Assembly (NCBI GenBank): GCA_027064665.1
Contig: JAMOPH010000332.1
Location: 1 to 8,468, forward strand
Origin: a bacterium
GTDB taxonomy: Bacteria; UBP14; UBA6098; B30-G16
Length of the DNA: 8,468 nt
Reading direction: 5' to 3'
Shown here: in pieces, positions 1 through 5,919 of the stretch
Layout: every line of letters starts with the position of its first letter
Numbering within the stretch: position 1 is the first letter of the stretch
Position numbers and translations under genes: made by a program
The notes under the pieces: model-generated
Told to the model about the DNA's origin: nothing
Seen by the model: the letters and a program-made list of their open reading frames with translations, nothing else
The model's database searches: none

Positions 1-1783
1 TCAGCCACAGTTTCTGGAATTCAATCTGTCCGCCTAACGGACCGCCGGCGCTCTCAAACGAGATTGAATTTCTGCTTCCCTTTGAGGCGAAAACGCGGGA
101 ATCGCGGCTGTCGCGCTCTATGGTCAGCATCGCCGACGACTCCCACCGGGGCCAGTCAATCTGGGTTATGTCATACGCCGGCGAGGGGGTGTAGTTTTCT
201 CCGATGTCAGTGTAGGAAACTTCCTCAAGTTTATATCGGGCATAGACCGAGAAAAAGCGCGGGCGCCAGAGTTTCCTGCCGATTCTGATTGCCCCGCCGG
301 TGCGGTGCTCGGTGTAGTAGTCCTCCCATATCCACTGGGTGTTATACAGGTCAAAGCCGAAACTGGTGGGAGTATCAAAAAGCCACGGCTCGGTGAAAGA
401 GATTGAGAAATTGTTTTTGAGTTTGCCGAACTCGTAGTTGAGGTCAAGGCTCCAGCCCCGCCCTAAGACATTGGGCCAGCCGATGGAGATATTCCCCACA
501 AGTTTGTCCTGTGCATTGTATCCTGCGCCCACCTGAAATCTTCCCACGGGCTTTTCCGTCACCCTGAGGGTGACATCAACATCGCCGTTGGGCAGGATAT
601 CAAACTCCGGCACCACATCCTCAAAATAGTTCAGAAAATACACATTCCGCTGGCTGGTAATCAAAAGATTTCTCCTGAAAACCTGCCCGGGATATATGAC
701 CAGTTCCCGCCTGATGACCTTCTCAAAGGTTCTCGTGTTTCCGGCGATATTTATCAGGTGGATGTGCGCCTGCGGACCCTCAATTATATCTATCTCTACC
801 TCAACGCTGTCGCCTGATATATGGTTTTGCGGGGTTATCTGCGCGTGGATATAGCCCTCATCAGAGTAGGCAAAATAGATATCCTGCACCGATTCGTCCA
901 TTTTCTTCTGGTTGAATACATCGCCGGGGTCAAGTTTTAGATAACTGCGAAGTTTTTTCTCATCAAACACGCTGTTGCCCACAAATTTTACATTTTTCAG
1001 ATAATATTTTTTGCCCTCATCTATGTAGATTTTGATATATATCCCGTCTTCCTTCTCAATAACACTGTCGGCGACTATGCTTGCGGTGATATATCCGTGG
1101 TTGTGATAGAAATCCTCAATGTTCTGCAGGTCCTGCTGATATTTGTCCGGGTCAAATTTTCCGGAGCGAAGGAATCCGCGGGGTTTTGTGTCCATCTCGC
1201 CGCGCAGTTTCCTGTCGGAGAACGCCTTATTGCCCACAAACTCTATCTTTTTGACCCTTTTGTCCTTGCCCTCGTCAATTATAAACACAAGTTTTTTGAA
1301 ATCCTTTTGCGAACCCTCTTTGATATCGTATCTGACCTTCACGCCGTAGCGCTTTTTGTCAAGATATCTGTCCTCAATTTTTTTGATTGACTCAAACAGC
1401 GCCGCAGGGGAGAGAAATCCGCCCTCTGTGAGCGTGATTGTTTTGCGAAGTTCGTCATCGGAGAGTTTTTTGTTGCCCTTAAACTCAATGCTTTCTATTC
1501 GCGGGAGTTCCACCACGCGGATTTCAATATCGTATCCCCCGGAAACTTTCTGCGAAACTATGCGGACATCCTCAAAGTTGCCCAATTTATATATACTTTT
1601 GACCGCATCCTCAAGGCGGGCGGTAGAATATATATCGCCCTCGTGAAGTCCCGAGTTGACGCGGATGAGTTCGGGGCTGGTGTGTTCCGCGCCGTAGATA
1701 TAAATCTTGTGGATTACCTCCGCGCCCGGCACAGAGGCAACCCACAACAAGGCAAAAATCAATGTCGCCAAGGCAAAGCGCAT
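1..1783 (-). CDS. bamA: Outer membrane protein assembly factor BamA (Omp85), C-terminus cut by window edge
   Basis: BamA is the outer-membrane barrel that folds and inserts other beta-barrel proteins; its periplasmic POTRA domains bind clients and partners. Translation from the ATG at 1781-1783 runs open for 594 codons to the window edge without a stop. It starts with a Sec signal peptide (MRFALATLIFALLWVASVPG, cleavage near residue 20). About five POTRA repeats follow, roughly residues 23-93, 95-182, 183-262, 263-338 and 340-413. They are marked by recurring 'F-x-G-N-x-x-x' strands (FKGNKKLSD, FVGNKAFSD, FVGNSVFDE, IAGNTRTFE) and by '-N-Y-F-E-D-V-' type helix ends. Barrel strands begin near 417 (RFQVGAGYNAQDKLVGNISI). 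Full-length relatives are about 750-850 residues, so about a quarter is missing, including the loop-6 VRGF motif. The start lies 30 nt after the rplU stop, so co-transcription with rplU is likely. The ribosome binding site is weak (GGACAG, about 5 nt upstream). Identification is secure. BamA is favoured over TamA because of the five POTRAs. Confidence 0.93.
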   Translation of the reverse strand, partial: MRFALATLIFALLWVASVPGAEVIHKIYIYGAEHTSPELIRVNSGLHEGDIYSTARLEDAVKSIYKLGNFEDVRIVSQKVSGGYDIEIRVVELPRIESIEFKGNKKLSDDELRKTITLTEGGFLSPAALFESIKKIEDRYLDKKRYGVKVRYDIKEGSQKDFKKLVFIIDEGKDKRVKKIEFVGNKAFSDRKLRGEMDTKPRGFLRSGKFDPDKYQQDLQNIEDFYHNHGYITASIVADSVIEKEDGIYIKIYIDEGKKYYLKNVKFVGNSVFDEKKLRSYLKLDPGDVFNQKKMDESVQDIYFAYSDEGYIHAQITPQNHISGDSVEVEIDIIEGPQAHIHLINIAGNTRTFEKVIRRELVIYPGQVFRRNLLITSQRNVYFLNYFEDVVPEFDILPNGDVDVTLRVTEKPVGRFQVGAGYNAQDKLVGNISIGWPNVLGRGWSLDLNYEFGKLKNNFSISFTEPWLFDTPTSFGFDLYNTQWIWEDYYTEHRTGGAIRIGRKLWRPRFFSVYARYKLEEVSYTDIGENYTPSPAYDITQIDWPRWESSAMLTIERDSRDSRVFASKGSRNSISFESAGGPLGGQIEFQKLWL

Positions 1784-1813
1784 AAAAACTGTCCGGTTCA
1801 AAGCGAGGGCAGG

Positions 1814-2128
1814 TCAGGCATTGATGTTCTCCACCCTGATTACGGTGTAGTTCTGCCTGTGTCCGCGTTTTCTGTGAAAACTTTTTCTTCTTTTTTTGCG
1901 GAACACGATGAGTTTTTTGCCCCGGGTGTGCTCAACCACTGTGGCGTCCACGCTGGCGCCCTCAACAAGCGGCTGCCCAACACGAACATCCTCGCCGTCA
2001 GCGACAAGCATCACCCTGTCAAAGGTTATCTTCTCGCCGGGCTCCTTTTTTGCCATATACGGCACCCAAAGTTCCATCCCCGGCTCAACCTTCACCTGCA
2101 TCCCTGCAATTTCCACTATCGCATACAT
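1814..2128 (-). CDS. rplU: Large ribosomal subunit protein bL21
   Basis: L21 binds 23S rRNA in the large ribosomal subunit. The 104-residue product has normal family length. It shows the characteristic start MYAIVEIAGMQVKVEPG, the central VMLVADGEDVRVGQPLVEGA, the VVEHTRGKKLIVFRKKRR segment, and the signature KRGHRQNYTVIRV near the C-terminus. The more usual early motif is 'I-G-G-K-Q'; here it is 'I-A-G-M-Q'. The ATG has a purine-rich ribosome binding site (GAAGGGGG) 6 nt upstream, which supports this start. In most bacteria rplU is followed by rpmA (L27), often with obgE. Here the next gene, 30 nt downstream, is bamA, and the gap is too short for rpmA. The 99 nt upstream holds AT-tract repeats and may contain its own promoter or leader. 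Confidence 0.96.
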   Translation of the reverse strand: MYAIVEIAGMQVKVEPGMELWVPYMAKKEPGEKITFDRVMLVADGEDVRVGQPLVEGASVDATVVEHTRGKKLIVFRKKRRKSFHRKRGHRQNYTVIRVENINA

Positions 2129-2163
2129 TCTGTTCCCCCTTCAAAAGTGTAAACTGCACAATA

Positions 2164-2225
2164 CAAAAATTTTTTGGCGGCGCAACAATTTTTTGCCGGC
2201 ACCCCACCGAAAATTTTTGTTGGCG
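2164..2225. repeat. Three imperfect A/T-tract direct repeats upstream of rplU
   Basis: Three similar 18-nt units lie at 2164-2181 (CAAAAATTTTTTGGCGGC), 2183-2200 (CAACAATTTTTTGCCGGC) and 2208-2225 (CGAAAATTTTTGTTGGCG). The first two match at 16 of 18 positions with a 19-nt period; the third is weaker and starts 25 nt after the second. They fill most of the gap between the stop codon of the PLD lipoprotein gene and the leader of rplU. On the minus strand they read as GC-rich blocks followed by A and T runs. They could be a weak terminator for the PLD gene, a curved promoter-proximal element for rplU, or part of an L21 leader. No clean promoter or strong hairpin was seen, so the role is unassigned. 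Confidence 0.5.
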
Positions 2226-2227
2226 AA

Positions 2228-3289
2228 CTACCTTGCGGCAAAACCCTCGGTCAGGTTCCACCAGCGGAGGAACTCCGAATAATACTCCTGCGCCACAGAC
2301 TGGCTGTGTATCACGACGAAGTTCTCATCGTTTCGGGAGGTGCCGCTGAAACTCCAGTTTCCGCTTCCGGTGACCACCACAGGGTCTGTGCCGTCCCGGT
2401 CAACCACCATAAACTTGTGGTGGAACGCATACGGGCACGGGTCCTGACGCACATCAACGCCGGCGTCCTGCAGAGTGTAGAACTGCGTTGGCGAATCGGA
2501 AATCGTGCCCTCGTCAAATATCCCCCTGACCTCAACTCCTCGCTCTTTGGCATCTATCAGTGCCTGCGCAACCTCCTCAAGCGTGAAAGCATAGATGCAG
2601 AAATCAATGCTCTGCCGGGCGCCGTTGATTACATCCACAAGCATATTCGCCGGCTCATCCTGCGGACCAAACCACACCTCAACATAACCGTCGGCAAGAG
2701 ATACATCCTCAACACCGTTGGAACTTTTGTTCGTGTGGAAATACCCCGAAAACATCTGCGAGAAATCGTTGGCGTAGGCTTTTGCCACATCCCCGGAGTT
2801 TATTATGATGACATTGTTGTTGTTGAGGAAGAACCCGTTGAAGGTGAAGTTAGTTGACCCGGTCCAGACGGTGGCGCTGTCAATCACCATATATTTGTTG
2901 TGGGAGAGGATATCGGAGTTGGCATCGGGGATTACTTCAATTCCGGCGTCGGTCATATCCTCAAAGCAGTGCGAGGGGTCCGAGCGGAAACTCTCATCGT
3001 CGCAGACCACCTCAACGACGACCCCTCTCTGGTGCGCGGAAATCAGCGCCTCGGAGATGTCGGTCAAATCCATTCCGTAGCAGGCGAGGAATATGCACTT
3101 TTCGGCGCCGTCAATCAGGTCAAGGGCGCGCTCAAGGGTCTCCTCGTAGCCGTAGGGGTCGGTGAAGATGACCTCAACCGAGCCGTCATCTGCGCCGGTG
3201 GGACGGTCCCGCATCTCGGTGCAGCCCCAGAAAAACAGAGCAAGCGCCACCGCCAGAAACAGAACCCTTGCCGGATGGGTTAATTTCAT
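2228..3289 (-). CDS. Phospholipase D-family lipoprotein with two HKD motifs
   Basis: PLD-superfamily enzymes hydrolyse or transfer phosphodiester groups (phospholipids or nucleic acids), using two HxKx4D motifs that form one active site. Numbered from this start (353 residues), motif 1 is HNKYMVID (H130, K132, D137) followed by GSTNFT. Motif 2 is HHKFMVVD (H290, K292, D297) followed by GSGNWS. Both catalytic triads are intact. The N-terminus has a basic start, a hydrophobic stretch and FFWGC, suggesting lipid attachment at Cys23, although Phe/Trp at -3/-2 is a poor lipobox. The +2 residue is Thr, so outer-membrane sorting is expected. The two halves (about 35-190 and 200-353) are internal duplicates, as is usual. 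I chose the ATG at 3287-3289 because GAGGCGG lies 4 nt upstream. An in-frame ATG at 3302-3304, abutting the upstream TAA, would add five residues (MRGGI). The gene directly follows the UPF0173 hydrolase, so the two are probably co-translated. The substrate cannot be told from sequence; Nuc-like endonuclease or lipid hydrolase are both possible. Confidence 0.88.
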   Translation of the reverse strand: MKLTHPARVLFLAVALALFFWGCTEMRDRPTGADDGSVEVIFTDPYGYEETLERALDLIDGAEKCIFLACYGMDLTDISEALISAHQRGVVVEVVCDDESFRSDPSHCFEDMTDAGIEVIPDANSDILSHNKYMVIDSATVWTGSTNFTFNGFFLNNNNVIIINSGDVAKAYANDFSQMFSGYFHTNKSSNGVEDVSLADGYVEVWFGPQDEPANMLVDVINGARQSIDFCIYAFTLEEVAQALIDAKERGVEVRGIFDEGTISDSPTQFYTLQDAGVDVRQDPCPYAFHHKFMVVDRDGTDPVVVTGSGNWSFSGTSRNDENFVVIHSQSVAQEYYSEFLRWWNLTEGFAAR

Positions 3290-3293
3290 TATG

Positions 3294-3300
3294 CCGCCTC
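3294..3300 (-). promoter_or_regulatory. Ribosome binding site that decides the PLD gene start
   Basis: On the minus strand GAGGCGG lies 4 nt before the ATG at 3287-3289. The alternative ATG at 3302-3304 has only GAGGAG about 12 nt upstream, inside the end of the preceding gene. The internal start is therefore preferred, and it also places the basic residues directly before the hydrophobic signal segment. Confidence 0.6.
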
Positions 3301-3304
3301 GCAT

Positions 3305-3991
3305 TTAGAATTCATACTCCTCGCCCGGCGCCAGAATCACTCCCTTGATGGAATCCGGGAGCCGTGAGACGAACTCCTCGGGGTCCGCCTCAATCACCGG
3401 GAATGTGTTGTAGTGCATCGGGATGACAACCCCGGGGTGCAGAAGTTCGGCGGCATAGAGGGCGTCCTCAATATCCATCGTGAAGTTGCCGCCGATGGGC
3501 AGAAGCGCCACGGAAATCTCGTATCTGTCGCCGATGAGTTTCATATCGCCGAAAAGCCCGGTGTCGCCGGCGTGGTAGAGAACCTTTCCGCCCGCTTCAA
3601 TCAGCACGCCTGCGGGGTTCCCGCCGGGAATCATCGTGCCGTCTTCCTCAATGATGGTTGAGCCGTGGAATGCGGGGGTCAGCCGGATGACACCGAAATC
3701 AAACGGATACGAGCCGCCGATGTGCATAGCGTGGGTCTTTGCGCCCTTGTTCCCGCAGTAAACCGCAACCTCATACGGGGCGATAATTGTCGCCTTGCGC
3801 TTTATCGCAATCTCTACGGCATCCCCTAAATGGTCCCCGTGTCCGTGAGTTACGACTATGTAATCCGGGTCAAGGTCGCCGGGCTTGCACGGCGCTTGCG
3901 GATTGCCGTTTATGAACGGGTCAATCAGAATCTTTTTCCCGCCTATCTCAACCTCAAACGCCGAGTGCCCCAGAAAGCGAACCTTTGCCAT
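3305..3991 (-). CDS. UPF0173 family metal-dependent hydrolase (metallo-beta-lactamase fold)
   Basis: This is a predicted cytoplasmic metallohydrolase of the metallo-beta-lactamase fold; the physiological substrate of the UPF0173 family is not firmly known. The 228-residue length is typical of the family. Metal-binding motifs are present in order: the N-terminal LGHSAF (H9), D24 in ILIDPF, THGHGDH (H49, H51, D53, H54), AFHGS (H109), YHAGDTG (D143) and PMHYNT (H193). There is no signal peptide. The ATG has a strong ribosome binding site, AAGGAGG, 5 nt upstream. It is the first gene after a candidate promoter at 4024-4051. Its TAA stop touches an ATG of the PLD gene, so the two very likely share a transcript. 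The pairing of a soluble hydrolase with a secreted PLD enzyme does not by itself reveal a pathway. Confidence 0.93.
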   Translation of the reverse strand: MAKVRFLGHSAFEVEIGGKKILIDPFINGNPQAPCKPGDLDPDYIVVTHGHGDHLGDAVEIAIKRKATIIAPYEVAVYCGNKGAKTHAMHIGGSYPFDFGVIRLTPAFHGSTIIEEDGTMIPGGNPAGVLIEAGGKVLYHAGDTGLFGDMKLIGDRYEISVALLPIGGNFTMDIEDALYAAELLHPGVVIPMHYNTFPVIEADPEEFVSRLPDSIKGVILAPGEEYEF

Positions 3992-4023
3992 TTTCCCCTC
4001 CTTGTGTCATAAATTGATTGAGA

Positions 4024-4051
4024 AAAATATATTTCCCCGTTTTTCTGTCAA
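4024..4051 (-). promoter_or_regulatory. Candidate sigma-70 promoter for the UPF0173-PLD operon
   Basis: On the minus strand a perfect -35 TTGACA (4051-4046) is followed after 16 nt by TATTTT (4029-4024). An overlapping TATATT sits at 14-nt spacing. Transcription would start near 4017, giving a leader of about 26 nt that carries the AAGGAGG site of the gene starting at 3991. The 16-nt spacing matches the other clear promoter in the window (5063-5090). Confidence 0.6.
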
Positions 4052-4067
4052 GAGTTTTGGTGGGGTC

Positions 4068-4088
4068 CCGCACCTGTGCGGTGCACCG
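4068..4088. repeat. Hairpin and overlapping palindrome downstream of the DUF2279-like gene
   Basis: CCGCAC (4068-4073) and GTGCGG (4076-4081) form a hairpin. It overlaps the perfect 10-bp palindrome CGGTGCACCG (4079-4088), so the two structures exclude each other. On the minus strand this sits 24-45 nt after the stop of the DUF2279-like gene. No U-run follows, so it is not a standard intrinsic terminator. It could stabilise the 3' end, or bind a regulator just upstream of the promoter at 4024-4051. Confidence 0.5.
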
Positions 4089-4112
4089 AGAGGGAGAGTG
4101 AACTCAATGCCA

Positions 4113-4988
4113 TTATTTTGTGGCGATGCGCTCGTAGCACCACCAGGTGTATCCGATTGACACAGAACCGTATCGGCTCAATGTTTTCACAAGCGGGGGG
4201 ATTTTGTCAGGACATTTTTCTTCGGCGAACTTGATGGGGTCAAAACCTATCCCGATGCCCCACAGGTCGCCGGGGATGCCGCAGCCGTTCTCGTCGGTGG
4301 GAAGCGATGCCGCAAAACTGACGGTCAGATATTTTTTCACTCTCACCGCCAACTCCGCCTTGAGGATTGAGTAGTTGTCGTAATGGCTCATAGGACAGCA
4401 TTCGTTGGGGTCGCCGTGGTCAAAGTTGCGCCCGAAATTGGCTCCGCGGCGGATTACCCGCTCCACTTTATCCCATCGGCGAATTCCAACGCGGATATCC
4501 ACGGGCACACGCCCCGGATATCTGTGTTTGAGATACCAGAACAGTATCCCACCGATATTTGCCGTCTCGTCATAGATTGAAAATCCCCACTTACCGTCTT
4601 TGTCCGAGGCGTCAAAGGTCTCAACGGCGGTAAGGACCACAAAGGTCATCGCCATAGCCATAGCGGGGTCATCGCGGCTGTAGTATGTTTTCAGCGTCCA
4701 GTAGTGCAGGTCGGTCAGGTTCACGCCGTTCCAGAAGTGCCACATCTTGTCCTCAAGGTAGGGTTCCTGCTCAACGACATTTTCAAAGGGGTTTCTGCCA
4801 AGCCCGTGTTTCCACCAGTATTGGGATGCCACCACAGCCCCGCCGAAGAACTCGGTGGCGAAGATGCACCATCCCACCCACTGCTGTTGCCACAGTGCTT
4901 TTGCGGTGTCCTCAACTGCCGGGGTTTTCGGCGTCGTCTCCGCAAAAGCAGCGGAAAAGACCATCAAACTCAAAAGAATTTTTTTCAT
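4113..4988 (-). CDS. Secreted protein of unknown function with a DUF2279/YfiM-like core
   Basis: The product is 291 residues with a Sec signal peptide (MKKILLSLMVFSAAFA, cleavage before Glu17). Residues 33-155 recall the DUF2279/YfiM group: a W/Y-rich hydrophobic start, D80-K81-x2-H84 (EDKMWHFWNG), E123-x2-D126 (ETFDAS), and D140-x3-N144-x-G146 (DETANIGG), with a hydrophobic helix at 110-122. The family has no established biochemical function that I can name. The C-terminal part (about 160-291) is not recognised. It has a Cys pair (C197-C198), further Cys at 236, 259 and 284, and alternating strands such as VSIGYTWWCYE at the end, which would suit a small outer-membrane or periplasmic beta structure. 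The ATG context has little Shine-Dalgarno character (CCTGGAT). The gene is divergent from the acidic secreted protein gene and separated from the UPF0173 operon by 121 nt, so it is probably monocistronic. The family match is by eye and moderate. Confidence 0.72.
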   Translation of the reverse strand: MKKILLSLMVFSAAFAETTPKTPAVEDTAKALWQQQWVGWCIFATEFFGGAVVASQYWWKHGLGRNPFENVVEQEPYLEDKMWHFWNGVNLTDLHYWTLKTYYSRDDPAMAMAMTFVVLTAVETFDASDKDGKWGFSIYDETANIGGILFWYLKHRYPGRVPVDIRVGIRRWDKVERVIRRGANFGRNFDHGDPNECCPMSHYDNYSILKAELAVRVKKYLTVSFAASLPTDENGCGIPGDLWGIGIGFDPIKFAEEKCPDKIPPLVKTLSRYGSVSIGYTWWCYERIATK

Positions 4989-5029
4989 ATCCAGGTAAAA
5001 AACCTTATCTTCCCTGACAAGTCAAGAGG

Positions 5030-5041
5030 TAACATATGTTA
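5030..5041. promoter_or_regulatory. Perfect 12-bp palindrome between divergent genes (possible operator)
   Basis: TAACATATGTTA reads the same on both strands. It lies 42 nt before the minus-strand gene start and about 22 nt upstream of the -35 box of the plus-strand promoter. That position would suit a dimeric regulator acting on either gene. An AT-rich tract with A and T runs (5041-5062) separates it from the -35 box and could act as an UP element. AT-rich palindromes arise by chance fairly often, so the role is a proposal. Confidence 0.4.
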
Positions 5042-5062
5042 AATTTTTTATGAAAATTTTTC

Positions 5063-5090
5063 TTGACACTCCAGAGTGGGAATTTATATT
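5063..5090 (+). promoter_or_regulatory. Strong sigma-70 promoter of the acidic secreted protein gene
   Basis: A perfect TTGACA (5063-5068) is followed after 16 nt by TATATT (5085-5090), with an AT-rich tract immediately upstream. The start of transcription would be near 5097, giving a leader of about 47 nt that ends in AAGGAGG. This is the best promoter in the window and suggests high expression. Confidence 0.8.
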
Positions 5091-5131
5091 CTGTTGCGTA
5101 AATGGAAGTTAGAACACCAAACAACTCAAAC

Positions 5132-5138
5132 AAGGAGG
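5132..5138 (+). promoter_or_regulatory. Consensus ribosome binding site of the acidic secreted protein gene
   Basis: AAGGAGG lies 5 nt before the ATG at 5144, an ideal match to the 16S rRNA 3' end. It fixes the start and fits the strong promoter. Confidence 0.85.
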
Positions 5139-5143
5139 GTTAA

Positions 5144-5827
5144 ATGAAGAGGCTGCTTCTGGTTGCTGCAATCGCAGCGCTCGCCGCGATGGCGTGGGGA
5201 CAGAGTTCCTGGACTTCCTCAACATCCCCGGACACCACCTACATAATCCTTCACGCTGACCTCATTGGTCTGCAGTACACCATCAACAGTGGTGGAACGG
5301 GGAACCTCAACGGTGACCCTTATACTTCACCCACTTTCTCGGGTTCCTTCACCGTGAGCACAGATACATTCTCCGCCACGGCGTCGGATATGAAGCCCTG
5401 CGAACTCCTGCACTATGTGTTCTGGATTGAGAACACCGGTGGTGTCACAGCCAACTTTGACCTGGTTGCTGTTCATGGTGGTGGCTCGTGGAGCGAGGAT
5501 GCTTCTGCCGATGCCGACGCCTGCACCGGACTGGATGAGGACGAATATGTGATTGGTTATGTTTACACCTCATCCGACAACAATGCATCCACTCCTGCCT
5601 CTCCCGATTTCACCACTGTGGGTTCCACCGAGATTGATGACATCGCCGGTTCTTCCGGGCTCGTCGCGGAAGACCCGAGCGCCGCTGGTTCCGATGGAGT
5701 CTGGGCTTCCCAGATTGACCAGGCGGAACTTCACATCGGCTGGAGAATGCCTTCCTCTACTTCCGATCCTGAGGATGTGAACGACATCGGAGTCAGAATT
5801 GAGGGTGAGATTAATGGCACTGACTGA
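5144..5827 (+). CDS. Small acidic secreted protein, family unknown (paralogue A)
   Basis: I do not recognise this family. The 227-residue product has a Sec signal peptide (MKRLLLVAAIAALAAMAWG, cleavage before Gln20) and no other membrane segment. The mature part is rich in Ser, Thr, Gly and Asp. By count it has 33 Asp/Glu against 3 Lys/Arg, so it is strongly acidic. Landmarks are SPDTTYIILHADLIG (28-42), a low-complexity GGTG/SGS region (50-80), KPCELLHYVFWIENTGGV (84-101), a second Cys at 127, and DGVWASQIDQAELHIGWRMP (184-203). C86 and C127 are the only cysteines, so one disulfide is plausible. The 'N-T-G' strand is typical of Ig-like beta sandwiches, but no named domain is claimed. A strong promoter, a consensus ribosome binding site, a strong terminator and C-ending codons (Asn AAC 7, AAT 2) suggest an abundant envelope, filament or surface-layer component (inference). 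It is a paralogue of the next gene downstream. Confidence 0.85.
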   Translation: MKRLLLVAAIAALAAMAWGQSSWTSSTSPDTTYIILHADLIGLQYTINSGGTGNLNGDPYTSPTFSGSFTVSTDTFSATASDMKPCELLHYVFWIENTGGVTANFDLVAVHGGGSWSEDASADADACTGLDEDEYVIGYVYTSSDNNASTPASPDFTTVGSTEIDDIAGSSGLVAEDPSAAGSDGVWASQIDQAELHIGWRMPSSTSDPEDVNDIGVRIEGEINGTD

Positions 5828-5848
5828 TGCCGAAATGGCGCCGGAATC

Positions 5849-5880
5849 AAAAGCCCCCGAGAAATCGGGGGCTTTTTGTT
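5849..5880 (+). terminator. Intrinsic terminator of paralogue A
   Basis: AGCCCCCGA (5852-5860) pairs with TCGGGGGCT (5865-5873) across a GAAA tetraloop, extended by three A-T pairs, and followed by a T run. It lies 21 nt after the stop codon. It should separate this gene from its paralogue downstream. Confidence 0.93.
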
Positions 5881-5884
5881 TTCC

Positions 5885-5913
5885 TTGACAGTGTGAAGGA
5901 TTGGGGTTAGTTT
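5885..5913 (+). promoter_or_regulatory. Tentative promoter of paralogue B
   Basis: A perfect TTGACA (5885-5890), preceded by TTTTCC much as in the paralogue A promoter, follows directly after the terminator. At 17-nt spacing the -10 would be TAGTTT (5908-5913), a poor match. Transcription would then begin at about 5919-5921, on or next to the GTG start, which would make the message leaderless. The -35 is convincing but the -10 is not. Confidence 0.35.
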
Positions 5914-5919
5914 AAAAAA

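Noticed and set aside
1784..1813. Possible rpmA or small gene between rplU and bamA
   Set aside because: Only 30 nt are available and no start or coding signal is present.
1643..2152. Open frame on the plus strand opposite rplU and the start of bamA
   Set aside because: It is antisense to two secure genes, has no ribosome binding site and encodes no recognisable sequence.
2174..2857. 227-codon plus-strand open frame opposite the PLD gene
   Set aside because: It mirrors the codon structure of the PLD gene with both HKD motifs intact on the other strand, and has no plausible start signals.
4989..5029. Minus-strand promoter for the DUF2279-like gene (TTGACT box)
   Set aside because: No acceptable -10 lies at 15-18 nt spacing, so it was not listed as a feature.
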